Of a stretch of DNA of 64,000 bases, positions 30,396 to 45,116 are shown piece by piece (positions within the stretch are counted from its first letter, which is position 1; every line of letters starts with the position of its first letter). The stretch is from Burkholderia ubonensis (lineage in GTDB: Bacteria > Pseudomonadota > Gammaproteobacteria > Burkholderiales > Burkholderiaceae): NCBI RefSeq assembly GCF_001718695.1, contig NZ_CP013420.1:310001-374000 (forward strand), written 5' to 3'. A program made the position numbers and the translations under genes. Below the pieces are notes generated by a model. That model did not search any database and had not been told where the DNA came from. It saw only the letters and a program-made list of their open reading frames with translations.

Positions 30396-31226
30396 TTGAA
30401 GGACATCATCCATTTTTCGCACGCGAACGGCTTTCCGGCGTCGACGTACCGGACGATCTTCGCCGAACTGGCCGACGACTACGAGCTGCGCTACATCGAG
30501 CGGATCGGGCACGACCGGCGCTACCCGGTCACGCGCGACTGGCCGCACCTCGTCGAGCAGCTGCTCGACGACATCGGCGGCCGCTACGAGCGGCCGGTTT
30601 GGCTCGTCGGCCATTCGCTCGGCGGCTATCTGTCGCTGATGGCCGCGCTGAAGAAGCCGCAGTGGGTGCGCGGCGTGGTGATGCTGGATTCGCCGATCAT
30701 CGCCGGCTGGCGCAGCGGCGCATTGCGCGCCAGCCAGTGGGCGGGGCTCGACGAGCGGCTGTCGCCGGCCGCGGCGACGCGCAACCGGCGCACGCGCTGG
30801 GCGAGCCGCGACGAAGCCTGGCGGCATTTCCGCGAGAAACCGGCGTTCGCGCGCTGGGACGAGCGGATGCTGGCCGACTACATCGACTACGGCATTCCGC
30901 CGGCGGCCGTCGACGGCGAGCGCGCGCTCGCGTTCGACCGGCAGGTCGAATATCTGATCTACCGGACCTTGCCGCATACGCTCGGCCCGCGGCTCGCGCA
31001 CGGCACGCCGGTGCCGCTCGGCTTTCTCGCCGGCACGCACTCGCGCGAGGTGCGCCAGGTCGGGCTCGACGCCACGCGCCGCGCAACTCACGGGCGCATC
31101 GAATGGCTCGAAGGCAGTCACCTGTTCCCGATGGAGCGGCCGCTGGAGACGGCGCGCGCATTGCAGCGGATGCTGAATACGCTGCGCGCGGAAGAAGGGG
31201 CCGCCGTGTCCGCGCACGACGCCTGA
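30396..31226 (+). CDS. Alpha/beta hydrolase
   Basis: 276 residues with an alpha/beta-hydrolase fold: oxyanion-side H-A-N-G-F-P near residue 10, nucleophile elbow G-H-S-L-G-G near 72, and a C-terminal catalytic-His candidate in G-S-H-L-F-P near 245. The substrate is unknown. The TTG at 30396 is chosen because AGGAG lies about ten bases before it and the fold begins right after; no ATG fits. It sits between comEC and pyrG. Confidence 0.8.
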   Translation: MKDIIHFSHANGFPASTYRTIFAELADDYELRYIERIGHDRRYPVTRDWPHLVEQLLDDIGGRYERPVWLVGHSLGGYLSLMAALKKPQWVRGVVMLDSPIIAGWRSGALRASQWAGLDERLSPAAATRNRRTRWASRDEAWRHFREKPAFARWDERMLADYIDYGIPPAAVDGERALAFDRQVEYLIYRTLPHTLGPRLAHGTPVPLGFLAGTHSREVRQVGLDATRRATHGRIEWLEGSHLFPMERPLETARALQRMLNTLRAEEGAAVSAHDA

Positions 31227-31314
31227 AACGCGGCCCGGCCGCCCGCATCCGGCGCGTCAGGCTCGGCTGGCGCGGCACAGCGGGAAAGGGCGCAATCATC
31301 GCGTCAATTGCTGA

Positions 31315-33878
<2,564 letters not shown>

Positions 33879-33951
33879 GAACGTATGAACCGCGGCGGCT
33901 TCGCGCGTCTGTAGCGAAAGCGGCTTTCGCGCACGCGCCGTCGCAGGATGA

Positions 33952-35265
<1,314 letters not shown>

Positions 35266-35347
35266 CGCGCTACTATCGGGCTGGTTGCTTCGACGCCGCT
35301 CTGCGCGTGATGCGTGGAGCGGCGCTTCTTATATCTGCGTCTCCTAC

Positions 35348-35782
35348 ATGCGGCTTGTCACTGTCGTCCTGATTGCCTTGCTGGCGCTTATTCAGTACCC
35401 CCTATGGTGGGGGCATGGCGGCTGGCTGCGTGTGCACGAACTGCGTCAGCAGCTCGACAGCCAGTTGCAGAAGAACGCCGATGAAAAGCTGCGCAATGAG
35501 CGGACCGCGGGCGAAGTGCAGGATCTGCAGGGCGGCACGGCGGCCATCGAGGAGCGCGCGCGCTACGAGATGGGCATGGTGAAGGACGGCGAGGTGTTCG
35601 TGCAGTTCGTGTCGCCGAACGCGCAGGCCGCGCAGGCGGCGCCTGCCGCCAACACGCTGTCGAGCACGTCGACGCGCGGCGAAGTCTCCGCGGCGCCGGT
35701 GCGCGTCGTGCCGAATCCGCAGTCGACGGCCAAGCCGTCGCGGCATCATGGCGGCGAGAAGGGGAAGCAGCCGCATCATTGA
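35348..35782 (+). CDS. ftsB: Cell division protein FtsB
   Basis: 144 residues: an N-terminal membrane span ([20 protein letters not shown]), a periplasmic leucine-zipper-like coiled coil (about 25-60) and the conserved [11 protein letters not shown] segment, all as in FtsB of the FtsBLQ divisome subcomplex. The tail from about residue 90 is longer than in E. coli FtsB (103 residues) and rich in Ala, Pro, Ser and His. The ATG at 35348 puts the span at the start; the frame is open to 35285 but has no ribosome site. Confidence 0.93.
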   Translation: MRLVTVVLIALLALIQYPLWWGHGGWLRVHELRQQLDSQLQKNADEKLRNERTAGEVQDLQGGTAAIEERARYEMGMVKDGEVFVQFVSPNAQAAQAAPAANTLSSTSTRGEVSAAPVRVVPNPQSTAKPSRHHGGEKGKQPHH

Positions 35783-35804
35783 TTGCGGTGATGCGAGCCT
35801 GTTG

Positions 35805-35834
35805 AAAGAGCGCGGTAAATTCCGCGCTTTTTTA
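35805..35834 (+). terminator. Intrinsic terminator after ftsB
   Basis: AGCGCGG-TAAATT-CCGCGCT followed by six T, about 25 bases after the ftsB stop. The A-run to its left allows weak use by the converging lipoprotein gene. Confidence 0.88.
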
Positions 35835-35869
35835 TTTCCTGCCGATCAGCAATCGGGCCGTTGAAGGGC

Positions 35870-36217
35870 TTACCACCACCAGCCCGGATAGCCATAGCTG
35901 AAACCCGTGCCCCAGCCGTGCCCCCACCCGCCGCCGTAGTAACCGCCATAGTACGTGACGGGCGGCGGCGTGTAGTACGACCACGCGCGAATCGCGGCTT
36001 CGGCGGCAATGGCGTCGTTCTGTTCGCGCAGTACCTGCCGGTCGATCTCGTCGTAGCGCTTGCGCTCGGCGGGCGTCAGCGTCACCGGCTGGCCGGACGC
36101 GCGTTGTTCGGGCAGGCGGCTCAGGATCGTGGAGGCCGGCTGCACCGCGCAACCGGCGAGGACGAGCAGGCCGGCTGCGGCGCTCGTCAGCAACAAGGGG
36201 CGAAACAGGCGATTCAT
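35870..36217 (-). CDS. Small lipoprotein, Tyr/Gly/Trp-rich C-terminus
   Basis: 115 residues with a clear lipoprotein signal: MNRLFRPLLLTSAAAGLLVLAGC, where L-A-G-C is the lipobox (Cys near 23). The middle is charged and helical; the end is rich in Tyr, Gly and Trp and finishes WWW. An AGGACATG context supports the start. No family recognised; probably outer-membrane attached, since no Asp follows the Cys. Confidence 0.82.
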   Translation of the reverse strand: MNRLFRPLLLTSAAAGLLVLAGCAVQPASTILSRLPEQRASGQPVTLTPAERKRYDEIDRQVLREQNDAIAAEAAIRAWSYYTPPPVTYYGGYYGGGWGHGWGTGFSYGYPGWWW

Positions 36218-36323
36218 GTCCTTCTCCAGCGGCGCGCCGGCGACCGGCGACGGGACGGCGCGCTCGACGCTCGTGCGTCGTTCATTATGCGCCCGCGCGC
36301 CGGCGGGTGAGCGCTCGCGCGGC

Positions 36324-37278
36324 TCAGTGACGTTGCTCGGCGGCGGGCGTCACGCCGCTCGCGAGTTCGGGCGCGGCAAACAGCTGCGCGACGTCGACGG
36401 GATCGAATTCGTAGCGCTGGTTGCAGAACTCGCAATGGATTTCGACGTGGCCGCGTTCGACGATCACGCTGTCGACTTCTTCCTGGCCGAGCATCTTCAA
36501 CATCGCGCCGACCTTTTCGCGCGAGCACGTGCACTCGAAGCGCGTGCCGGCCGGGTCGAAATGCTGGACGTTCTCCTGCCAGAACAGCCGGCGGAACACG
36601 ACGTCCGGCTCGACCTCGAGCAGTTCCTTGGCGGACAGCGTGCCGCCGAGCGTGCACACGCGCTCCCACGTATCGGCATCGGTCTCTGCGGCGCGCGGCA
36701 CGATGCCGCCGTCGCCCGGCAGCTTCTGCAGCAGCATGCCGACCGCGCGGTCGCGATCGGCGGCGAGCCACAGCCGCGTATCGAGCTGCTCCGAGTGATG
36801 CATGTAATGCTCGAGCACCTGCGCGATCGACTCCAGCGGCCCGTGTTCGCCGTTCAGCGGCACGATGCCCTGGTACGGCTGCTGGCCCGGCTGCTTGTCG
36901 GCCGGGTCGAGCGTGATCACGCAGCGCCCGTGGCCGCTCGCGTTGACGAGCTCCGCGAAGCGGGTGTCGTCCCCGATCGTATGGGCGAGCGACGTCGCCG
37001 GAGAACTTCGCGGTCGCGCGCATCGACAGATCCGAGCTGCACTGCACGACCAGCATCTTCACCGGCCCGTCGCCGAAGATCTGCATGACGAGGGTGCCGT
37101 GAAATTTCAGGTTCGCCGACAGCAGCGCGCACGCGGCCATCATCTCGCCGAGCACCGTGCGCACGGGTGCCGGGTAGTCGCGGCGGGTCAGCACCTCCTG
37201 CCACGTGTTGCGCAGCGAAACGATTTCGCCGCGCACGGGCGCCGCGTTGAACATGAATTTCTGTAACTGGTCGCTCAC
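36324..37278 (-). pseudogene. hslO: Hsp33 redox chaperone, interrupted by an apparent +1 frameshift
   Basis: Holdase activated by oxidation and unfolding. The first frame starts at the GTG at 37278 (AAGGAAGAAG upstream; SDQLQKFMFNAAPVRGEIV) and reads well to SMRATAKFSGDVA. Near 36983-37005 the homologous protein moves to another frame (AHTIGDDTRF, then GRCVITLDPADK) and runs to 36324. The C-terminal zinc-redox centre is intact: C-T-C-S and C-E-F-C near the end. Repaired length is about 317 residues. The disrupted spot is a GTCGC-rich stretch, so either a small repeat-slip deletion or a sequencing error could explain it. Confidence 0.82.
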
Positions 37279-37303
37279 TCTTCTTCCTTGAATTCCGCGC
37301 GGA

Positions 37304-37828
37304 TCAGCCGATCCGCACGAGTTGCTCCTTGAAGTGCGCACGCCGGTCGACGTACGTCTTCGCATTCGCGCTCAGCCGCGCGACGTCTTCGGCCGACAGC
37401 TCGCGCACCACTTTCGCGGGGGCGCCGAGAATCAGCGAGTTGTCCGGAAACGTCTTGCCCTCCGTCACGACCGCGCCGGCGCCGACCAGACAGTTGCGGC
37501 CGATCGCCGCACCATTCAAGACCACCGCCTGAATTCCGATCAGCGAGCCCTCGCCGACCGTGCAGCCGTGCAGCATCGCCTGGTGCCCGATCGTCACGTT
37601 CGCGGCGATCGTCAGCGGATAGCCGGGGTCGGTGTGCAGCACCGCGCCTTCCTGCACGTTGCTGCCCGCGCCGACCGTGATCGGCTCGTTGTCGCCGCGC
37701 AGCGTCGCGCCGAACCACACGCTCGCGTTCTCCTCGAGGACGACCTTGCCGATGATGGCCGCCGTATCGGCGACGAACACGCTTTCGTGGATGGTCGGGG
37801 CCGTGTCGCCCAGCTTGTAGATCGTCAC
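37304..37828 (-). CDS. Gamma-carbonic-anhydrase-like hexapeptide-repeat protein
   Basis: 174 residues forming a left-handed beta-helix of hexapeptide repeats (runs such as [21 protein letters not shown]). The metal-binding histidines are the H-T-D and G-H-x4-H types, as in YrdA/PaaY and gamma-carbonic anhydrases. The GTG at 37828 follows AAAGGAG and gives the usual VTIYKLGD N-terminus. It lies 25 bases upstream of hslO in the same direction, probably one transcript. Confidence 0.88.
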   Translation of the reverse strand: MTIYKLGDTAPTIHESVFVADTAAIIGKVVLEENASVWFGATLRGDNEPITVGAGSNVQEGAVLHTDPGYPLTIAANVTIGHQAMLHGCTVGEGSLIGIQAVVLNGAAIGRNCLVGAGAVVTEGKTFPDNSLILGAPAKVVRELSAEDVARLSANAKTYVDRRAHFKEQLVRIG

Positions 37829-38013
37829 ATTGTCTCCTTTGTCGAGCGGACCCGGCGCCTTGGCGCAGAATCCGGTTCCATGCAAAGCGGTATCGTTCGG
37901 CAGGCGTCGGTAAAATGACGGGTTTCACGCCGCGCCTGTCGCAGCAGCACAAGCGCGTATTGTAAACGGTTGCGCGCGGCGATTCCCGACGCGCATTCAA
38001 CGGTGCCCCGGTC

Positions 38014-38877
38014 ATGCACATGGTGCGTTCTTCATCCGTCGATTCCGGCGCGTCGACCTGCGTGCGCCGCGCCGCGCTCGATGCCCTGCGCACGCCCGAG
38101 CCGGCCGCGAAGGCTGCCCGGGTGCGCACGCTGTACGACGCGCTGCTGGCCGGGCGGGCGACGATCGATCCGTCGCTCGCCGTGCCGGAGCCGGCCGGGC
38201 TGCCGGGGCGTCCGGCGCGTCCCGCGCTGGTCGAGCCGCGCCAGCTGGAGCGGCGCAGCATGCGCTCGCCGGAGGGCCGGGCGGTGCTGCTGCACGCGCT
38301 CGCGCATATCGAATTCAACGCCATCAATCTGGCGCTCGATGCGGTGTGGCGCTTTGGCGGCCAGCCCGACGCGTTCTACGCGGACTGGCTGAAGGTCGCC
38401 GCCGAAGAGGCGTATCACTTTTCGTTGCTGGCCGGCCGGCTCGCAGAATTCGGTCATGCGTACGGCGATTTTCCCGCGCACAACGGGCTGTGGGAAATGT
38501 GCGAGCGCACGGCGGGCGACGTGCTTGCCCGCATGGCGCTCGTGCCGCGCACGCTCGAGGCGCGTGGCCTCGACGCGTCGCCGCCGATTCGTGCGCGGCT
38601 CGCGCAGGCGGGCGACCATGCGTCGGCCGCGATCCTCGACGTGATCCTGCGCGACGAAATCGGCCACGTCGCGATCGGCAACCGCTGGTTCCGCCATTTT
38701 TGCGACGAGGCCGGCCGCGACCCGCTGCCGACCTACCGGCAACTGGCCGAACAGTACCAGGCGCCGCGCTTGCGCGGCCCGTTCAATTTCGATGCGCGCC
38801 GCAGCGCCGGTTTCGAGCCCGCCGAGCTGGACGCGCTCGCGGCGCAGGACGAGACCGCGGCGCGGGATGGGGCCTGA
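38014..38877 (+). CDS. Ferritin-like protein, DUF455 family
   Basis: 287 residues of mostly helical, Ala/Arg-rich sequence with the ferritin-like diiron pattern: H-I-E-F-N-A near residue 97, E-E-A-Y-H-F near 130, then D-E-I-G-H-V near 213. These E/H pairs on helices define the DUF455 family, linked to tRNA-modifying (MiaE-like) oxidases by fold; the reaction is unknown. The start may be the ATG at 38014 or the next at 38020; no clear ribosome site. Confidence 0.82.
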   Translation: MHMVRSSSVDSGASTCVRRAALDALRTPEPAAKAARVRTLYDALLAGRATIDPSLAVPEPAGLPGRPARPALVEPRQLERRSMRSPEGRAVLLHALAHIEFNAINLALDAVWRFGGQPDAFYADWLKVAAEEAYHFSLLAGRLAEFGHAYGDFPAHNGLWEMCERTAGDVLARMALVPRTLEARGLDASPPIRARLAQAGDHASAAILDVILRDEIGHVAIGNRWFRHFCDEAGRDPLPTYRQLAEQYQAPRLRGPFNFDARRSAGFEPAELDALAAQDETAARDGA

Positions 38878-39006
38878 TTGACAGGGTCACCCGTCGGGCA
38901 GGGCGGCGATGCCTAGAGGAGTGCCTCGACACGCGTGACGATCGCGGCACGCGCCCGCGCAGCGGCATCGTTATAATCGAACGACCATTCTTTTTTGGCC
39001 GCTGCA

Positions 39007-39897
39007 ATGACTGCCACGAGTTCTGTTTCCGATTTCGTCACGGTTCGCGGCGTCCGGCTGCATGTCCGGCGCTGGGGCCGGCCGGATGCGCCGACGCTGT
39101 TCATGCTGCATGGCTGGATGGACGTCGCGGCGTCGTTCCAGTTCGTCGTCGACGCGCTGGCGGGCGACTGGCAGGTGATCGCGCCGGACGCGCGTGGTTT
39201 CGGGCTGTCCGACTGGCCGGTGGCGCGGCAGGGCGGCGGTCACTACTGGTTCCATGAATACCTCGGCGATCTCGATGCGCTGCTGGACCACTATGCGCCC
39301 GCCGGCCAGGTCAACCTGGTCGGACACAGCATGGGCGCGAACGTCGTGTGCCTGTATGCCGGCGCGCGGCCGGAGCGCGTGCGGCGCGTCGTCGACCTCG
39401 AGGGGTTCGGCCTGGCCCCGGCGCGAGCCGAGCAGGCACCGGGCCGGCTGCGCGGCTGGCTCGACGGCCTGCGCGAGCCGTCGGCGCTGACGTCCTACGC
39501 GTCGCTCGACGAGGTGGCCGCCCGCCTGATCAAGACCAATCCCCGGCTCGAGCCGCGCCGCGCGGCGTTTCTGGCCGCGCACTGGTCGAAGCGGGGCGAC
39601 GACGGGCGCTTCCATCTGCTGGCCGATCCCGCGCACAAGATGGTCGGGCCGCTGCTGTACCGGCTCGACGAGGTGATGGCGACCTGGGCGCAGGTGCGCG
39701 CGAAGGTGCTGCACGTCGAGGCGGTCGATTCGCCGACGCTCGCCTATCTGGCCGGCGGCATCCCGCTGCCGGAGTTCAAGGCGCGCTTCAGGGCGTTCCC
39801 GGACTGGCGCGAAAAGCTCGTCGACGACGCCGGCCACATGGTTCACCACGACCAGCCGGAGCAGATCGCGGCGCTGATCGAGGCGTTCTGCGCGTGA
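39007..39897 (+). CDS. Alpha/beta hydrolase
   Basis: 296 residues with the classic fold: H-G-W-M-D near 37, nucleophile elbow G-H-S-M-G-A near 106, and catalytic His in D-A-G-H-M-V-H near 277. Closest in pattern to the haloalkane dehalogenase/epoxide hydrolase-like esterases; the substrate is unknown. A TATAAT box (38972-38977) lies 30 bases before the ATG at 39007. Confidence 0.85.
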   Translation: MTATSSVSDFVTVRGVRLHVRRWGRPDAPTLFMLHGWMDVAASFQFVVDALAGDWQVIAPDARGFGLSDWPVARQGGGHYWFHEYLGDLDALLDHYAPAGQVNLVGHSMGANVVCLYAGARPERVRRVVDLEGFGLAPARAEQAPGRLRGWLDGLREPSALTSYASLDEVAARLIKTNPRLEPRRAAFLAAHWSKRGDDGRFHLLADPAHKMVGPLLYRLDEVMATWAQVRAKVLHVEAVDSPTLAYLAGGIPLPEFKARFRAFPDWREKLVDDAGHMVHHDQPEQIAALIEAFCA

Positions 39898-39970
39898 GCC
39901 GGCGGCGTCGGCGGCAGGGCAGGCGGCCAGCGGAATTGCCGCATTGCAGTAGAATGAAGCTTCACCTCCG

Positions 39971-40810
39971 ATGCCTACGATGAACGCCGATCTCCACTGC
40001 CATTCGAATGTCTCCGACGGATTGCTGTCGCCTGTCGACGTCGCGCGCCGCGCCCATGCCGGCGGCGTGACCCTCTGGGCGCTCACCGATCACGACGAGG
40101 TGGGCGGCCAGGCGGCGGCGCGCAGCGAAGCGGAGGCGCTCGGCATGCGCTACCTGAGCGGCGTCGAGATTTCCGTGACCTGGGCGTCGCGCACAGTGCA
40201 CGTCGTCGGCCTGAACATCGATCCGGCAAACCCGGCGCTCGTCGACGGCCTGTACCGTACGCGCCACGGCCGTGCGGCTCGCGCGCAGGCGATCGGCGCG
40301 CAGCTCGAGACGCTCGGCATTCCGGGCGCATACGACGGCGCGCTGAACTACGTGTCGAACCCCGACCTGATCTCGCGCACGCATTTCGCGCGCTTCCTCG
40401 TCGAGAACGGGTACGCGGAATCGACGTCGGACGTCTTCGACCGCTTGCTCGGCGACGGCAAGCCCGGCTTCGTGCCGCATCGCTGGGCGAAGCTGTCCGA
40501 TGCCGTGCAGTGGATCCGCGGCGCGGGCGGCGAGGCGGTCGTCGCGCATCCGGGCCGCTATCGCTACACACCGGTCGAGTTCGACGCGTTCTTCGGCGAA
40601 TTCATCGACCTCGGCGGCCGCGCAATCGAGGTCGTGACCGGCAGCCATACGCCGGACCAGTATCGCGAATATGCGGACGTCGCACGCCGCTTCGGCTTCG
40701 AAGTATCGTGCGGCTCGGATTTCCACGCGCCCGGAGAAGGCCGCGTCGAGCTGGGCAGCCTGCCGCCGCTGCCGTCCGACCTGAAGCCGGTCTGGGAACG
40801 CTGGCTCTGA
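39971..40810 (+). CDS. PHP-domain phosphoesterase, 3',5'-nucleoside bisphosphate phosphatase type
   Basis: 279 residues with the PHP metal-site motifs D-L-H-C-H-S-N near residue 7, T-D-H-D near 39, the Glu in G-V-E-I-S near 66 and D-F-H near 253. By length and motifs it matches the YciV/RnaAM group, which removes phosphate from 3',5'-bisphosphates and trims RNA 5' ends. The start is 39971 (or 39980 three codons on). yciO follows after 70 bases. Confidence 0.85.
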   Translation: MPTMNADLHCHSNVSDGLLSPVDVARRAHAGGVTLWALTDHDEVGGQAAARSEAEALGMRYLSGVEISVTWASRTVHVVGLNIDPANPALVDGLYRTRHGRAARAQAIGAQLETLGIPGAYDGALNYVSNPDLISRTHFARFLVENGYAESTSDVFDRLLGDGKPGFVPHRWAKLSDAVQWIRGAGGEAVVAHPGRYRYTPVEFDAFFGEFIDLGGRAIEVVTGSHTPDQYREYADVARRFGFEVSCGSDFHAPGEGRVELGSLPPLPSDLKPVWERWL

Positions 40811-40880
40811 CGTCCCGCGGCGGCGCCGCGCGCGTCGACGCTGCGGCGCGCCCCCGTTCATTCCCTCTTTACCCGTCTCC

Positions 40881-41513
40881 ATGTCCCAGTTCTTCAGGAT
40901 TCATCCGGATAATCCGCAGCCGCGCCTGATCAAGCAGGCAGTGGAGATCGTCAACAAGGGTGGCGTGATCGCGATGCCGACCGACTCCAGCTATGCGCTC
41001 GCGTGCCACCTCGACGACAAGGATGCGGTCGAGCGCGTGCGCCGCATCCGCGGCCTCGACGACAGGCAGCATCTGTCGCTGCTGGTGCGCGACCTGTCGG
41101 AGCTCGCGAACTTCGCGATGGTGGACAACCGGCAATACCGGCTGATCAAGTCGGTGACGCCCGGCCCGTACGTGTTCATCCTGCAGGCGACGAAGGAGGT
41201 GCCGCGGCGGCTGTCGCACCCGTCGCGCAAGACGATCGGGCTGCGGGTGCCGGAGCATGCGATCACGCTTGCGCTGCTCGAATCGCTCGGCCAGCCGCTG
41301 CTCGGCACGACGCTGATCCTGCCGCCCGAGGAGGAGCCGCTCAACGATCCGGAGGACATCCGCGCGCGGCTCGAGAAGCAGGTCGATCTCGTGATCGACG
41401 GCGGCGCGTGCCCGCGCGAGCCGTCGACGGTGATCGACCTGACGGCCGACGAGCCGCAGCTCGTGCGCGCGGGCCGCGGGCCGCTCGAGCCGTTCGGGCT
41501 GACGGCGGCGTGA
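40881..41513 (+). CDS. YciO family, Sua5/TsaC-like protein
   Basis: 210 residues with the YrdC/Sua5 core: V-I-A-M-P-T-D-S-S-Y-A-L near 30, the KxR-like R-K-T-I-G-L-R-V-P near 120 and S-T-V-I-D-L near 180. Related TsaC/Sua5 proteins make threonylcarbamoyl-AMP for tRNA; YciO paralogues have uncertain function. The linkage with the PHP gene is widespread (in enterics yciV-yciO). Confidence 0.88.
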   Translation: MSQFFRIHPDNPQPRLIKQAVEIVNKGGVIAMPTDSSYALACHLDDKDAVERVRRIRGLDDRQHLSLLVRDLSELANFAMVDNRQYRLIKSVTPGPYVFILQATKEVPRRLSHPSRKTIGLRVPEHAITLALLESLGQPLLGTTLILPPEEEPLNDPEDIRARLEKQVDLVIDGGACPREPSTVIDLTADEPQLVRAGRGPLEPFGLTAA

Positions 41514-41572
41514 ACCCGCGCCGTTCCTTCCGTGCCGTGTCCGCGCGATTGCGCTTGTTACAATAACGCGAT

Positions 41573-42235
41573 ATGGACGCTAACCTGATACAGACCATCG
41601 CCGTCTACGCGCTGCCCGTGATCTTCGCGATCACGCTGCACGAGGCCGCGCACGGCTATGCCGCACGCCTTCTGGGCGACAACACCGCCTACATGATGGG
41701 GCGCGTGTCGTTCAATCCGATGCGCCACATCGACCCGATCGGCACGATCGCGATTCCGCTCGTGATGTATTTCCTGACCGGCGGCGCGTTCCTGTTCGGC
41801 TATGCGAAGCCGGTGCCGGTGGCGTTCCGCAACCTGCGCGATCCGCGCTGGGGCAGCCTGTGGGTGTCGCTCGCGGGGCCCGGCTGCAACTTCGTGCAGG
41901 CGCTGCTGTGGGGCGTGCTGACCATCGTGCTCCCCGCCGCCGGCGTCGACGAGCCGTTCTTCACGCGCATGGCCTACGCCGGCGTCAGCGTGAACCTCGT
42001 GCTCGGCGTGCTGAACCTGTTTCCGCTGCCGCCGCTCGACGGCGGCCGCATCCTGGCCGCGCTGCTGCCGCCGAAGCAGTCGATCGCGCTGTCGCGCATC
42101 GAGCCGTACGGCTTCATCATCGTCCTCGTGCTGGTCACGACGGGCGTGCTGACGAATTTCTGGCTGCGTCCGCTCGTGAATATCGGTGCCGGCATCCTGA
42201 GCGCCATCCTGTCTCCTTTCGCCTCGCTTTTCTAA
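41573..42235 (+). CDS. Site-2 protease family membrane metalloprotease
   Basis: 220 residues, five or six membrane spans. The zinc motif H-E-A-A-H sits in the first span (about 20) and the second ligand region N-L-F-P-L-P-P-L-D-G-G in a late span (about 145), the layout of small rhomboid-like M50 proteases lacking a PDZ domain. Substrate unknown. It is just upstream of trpS, 8 bases apart. Confidence 0.88.
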   Translation: MDANLIQTIAVYALPVIFAITLHEAAHGYAARLLGDNTAYMMGRVSFNPMRHIDPIGTIAIPLVMYFLTGGAFLFGYAKPVPVAFRNLRDPRWGSLWVSLAGPGCNFVQALLWGVLTIVLPAAGVDEPFFTRMAYAGVSVNLVLGVLNLFPLPPLDGGRILAALLPPKQSIALSRIEPYGFIIVLVLVTTGVLTNFWLRPLVNIGAGILSAILSPFASLF

Positions 42236-42243
42236 CGACAATC

Positions 42244-43446
42244 ATGTTCCCAGATCGTATTTTCTCCGGCATGCGGCCCACCGGGTCGCTGCACCTCGGT
42301 CACTATCACGGCGTGCTGAAAAACTGGGTGAAGCTGCAGTCCGAGTACCCGTGCTTCTTCTGCGTCGTCGACTGGCATGCGCTGACGACGCACTACGAGA
42401 CGCCCGAGGTGATCGAGAAGAACGTGTGGGACGTGCTGATCGACTGGCTCGCATCCGGCATCGACCCGGCGCAGGCGACGCTGTTCATCCAGAGCAAGGT
42501 GCCCGAGCATGCGGAGCTCGCGCTGCTGCTCGGCATGAGCACGCCGCTCGGCTGGCTCGAGCGCGTGCCGACCTACAAGGAGCAGATCGAGAAGCTGAGG
42601 GACAAGGACCTGTCGACCTACGGCTTCCTCGGCTATCCGGTGCTGATGGCGGCGGACATCCTGCTGTACCGCGGCTCGCTCGTGCCGGTCGGCGAGGACC
42701 AGGTGCCGCACGTCGAGATGACGCGCGAGATCGCGCGCCGCTTCAACTACCTGTACGGCCGCGAGCCGGGCTTCGAGGAGAAGGCGCTCGAGGCCGCGAA
42801 GAAGCTGGGCGGCAAGCGCGCGAAGCTGTATCACGAGCTGCGCAACGCGTATCAGCAGGAGGGCGACGACGAGGCGCTCGAGCAGGCGCGCGCGATGCTG
42901 CAGGAGTCGCAGAGCCTGTCGATGAGCGACCGCGAGCGCCTGTTCGGCTATCTCGAAGGCGCGCGCAAGATCATCCTCGTCGAGCCGCAGGCGCTGCTGA
43001 CCGAGGCGTCCCGCATGCCGGGCCTCGACGGCCAGAAGATGTCGAAGTCGTACGGCAACACGATCGGCCTGCGCGAGGACGCGGAGACGATCACGAAGAA
43101 GGTCCGCACGATGCCGACCGATCCGGCGCGCGTGCGCCGCACCGATCCGGGCGATCCGGACAAGTGCCCGGTGTGGCAGCTGCACCAGGTCTATACGGAC
43201 GAGGCGACCCACGAGTGGGTGCAGAAGGGCTGCCGTTCGGCGGGCATCGGCTGCCTCGACTGCAAGCAGCCGGTGGTCGAAGGCATCCTGCGCGAACAGC
43301 AGCCGATGCTCGAGCGCGCGCAGAAGTACATGGACGACCCGTCGCTGCTGCGCGCGATCGTCGCCGACGGCTGCGACAAGGCGCGCAAGTACGCGACGGA
43401 GACGATGCGCGACGTGCGCGACGCGATGGGCCTGTCGTACACGTGA
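42244..43446 (+). CDS. trpS: Tryptophanyl-tRNA synthetase
   Basis: 400 residues, class I: HIGH motif as H-L-G-H near residue 18 and KMSKS near 263. It is longer than the ~330-residue E. coli enzyme owing to an inserted helical stretch rich in Glu/Ala/Lys near 185-230 and a Cys-containing segment (G-C-L-D-C-K-Q) near 340, both seen in other beta-proteobacteria. The start is directly after the upstream protease stop, and the TGA overlaps the next gene's GTG. Confidence 0.96.
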   Translation: MFPDRIFSGMRPTGSLHLGHYHGVLKNWVKLQSEYPCFFCVVDWHALTTHYETPEVIEKNVWDVLIDWLASGIDPAQATLFIQSKVPEHAELALLLGMSTPLGWLERVPTYKEQIEKLRDKDLSTYGFLGYPVLMAADILLYRGSLVPVGEDQVPHVEMTREIARRFNYLYGREPGFEEKALEAAKKLGGKRAKLYHELRNAYQQEGDDEALEQARAMLQESQSLSMSDRERLFGYLEGARKIILVEPQALLTEASRMPGLDGQKMSKSYGNTIGLREDAETITKKVRTMPTDPARVRRTDPGDPDKCPVWQLHQVYTDEATHEWVQKGCRSAGIGCLDCKQPVVEGILREQQPMLERAQKYMDDPSLLRAIVADGCDKARKYATETMRDVRDAMGLSYT

Positions 43447-44054
43447 GCGACAGGCATGAGCCGGCCGTGTCCGTCGGCGGCGGGCACGGCGTGTCGACCG
43501 AGCCGTCGCGCTGGGTCGCCGGCTGGACGCCGCTGATCGCGGCCGGCGGTGCGGTGCTGGACGTCGCCGCGGGCAGCGGGCGGCATGCGCGCTGGTTTGC
43601 GGCGCGCGGGCATCCGGTCGTCGCGCTCGAACGCGATCCGGCCGCGCTCGCCGCATTGTGCGCGATTCCCGGCGTGGACGCCCGCGACGCCGACCTGGAA
43701 GGCGCACCGTGGCCGCTGCCGGCCGGTGAGCGGTTCGCGGCCGTGGTCGTCACGAATTACTTGCACCGCCCGCTCTGGCCCCATCTGCTCGATGCGCTCG
43801 CGCCGGGCGGCGTGCTCGTCTACGAAACCTTCGCGCGAGGAAACGAAACGGTCGGCAAACCGTCGAACCCCGCGTTCCTGCTTGCGCCGGGCGAACTGCT
43901 CGAGGCAGTGCGCGGCCGCCTGCGGGTGGTGGGGTACGAAGACGGCTTCGTCGCTGCGCCGCGCGCGGCGTTCGTCCAGCGCATCTGCGCGGTGCGCGAG
44001 GGCGGGGCCACGGGGTCGGAGGCGGGTATTCCGCGTTACGAACTGCCCGGCTAA
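43443..44054 (+). CDS. Class I SAM-dependent methyltransferase
   Basis: 203 residues with a Rossmann methyltransferase core: motif [12 protein letters not shown] near residue 37 and G-G-V-L-V-Y-E-T-F near 121. The N-terminal region resembles the TehB/UbiE-like group; the substrate is unknown. A GTG overlapping the trpS stop (GTGA) is taken as the start, implying translational coupling; later GTG codons are also possible. Confidence 0.8.
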   Translation: MSDRHEPAVSVGGGHGVSTEPSRWVAGWTPLIAAGGAVLDVAAGSGRHARWFAARGHPVVALERDPAALAALCAIPGVDARDADLEGAPWPLPAGERFAAVVVTNYLHRPLWPHLLDALAPGGVLVYETFARGNETVGKPSNPAFLLAPGELLEAVRGRLRVVGYEDGFVAAPRAAFVQRICAVREGGATGSEAGIPRYELPG

Positions 44055-44100
44055 TCCGCTACAATCTCAACGTTTACCGATTCATATTCAATCGCGTTTC

Positions 44101-45006
<906 letters not shown>

Positions 45007-45116
45007 TGTCGCGGCGGACGGGGCACCGTCCGCCGGTTCATTCCCCGATCAACCCGCACCGGCCGGCTCCGTCCGGCGCCGCTCCTGACGAGCGTTCTAG
45101 CAAGACGAAGGATTTC

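Noticed and set aside
41860..42243. N-terminal extension of TrpS
   Set aside because: The upstream frame is the shadow of the site-2 protease; TrpS starts at 42244.
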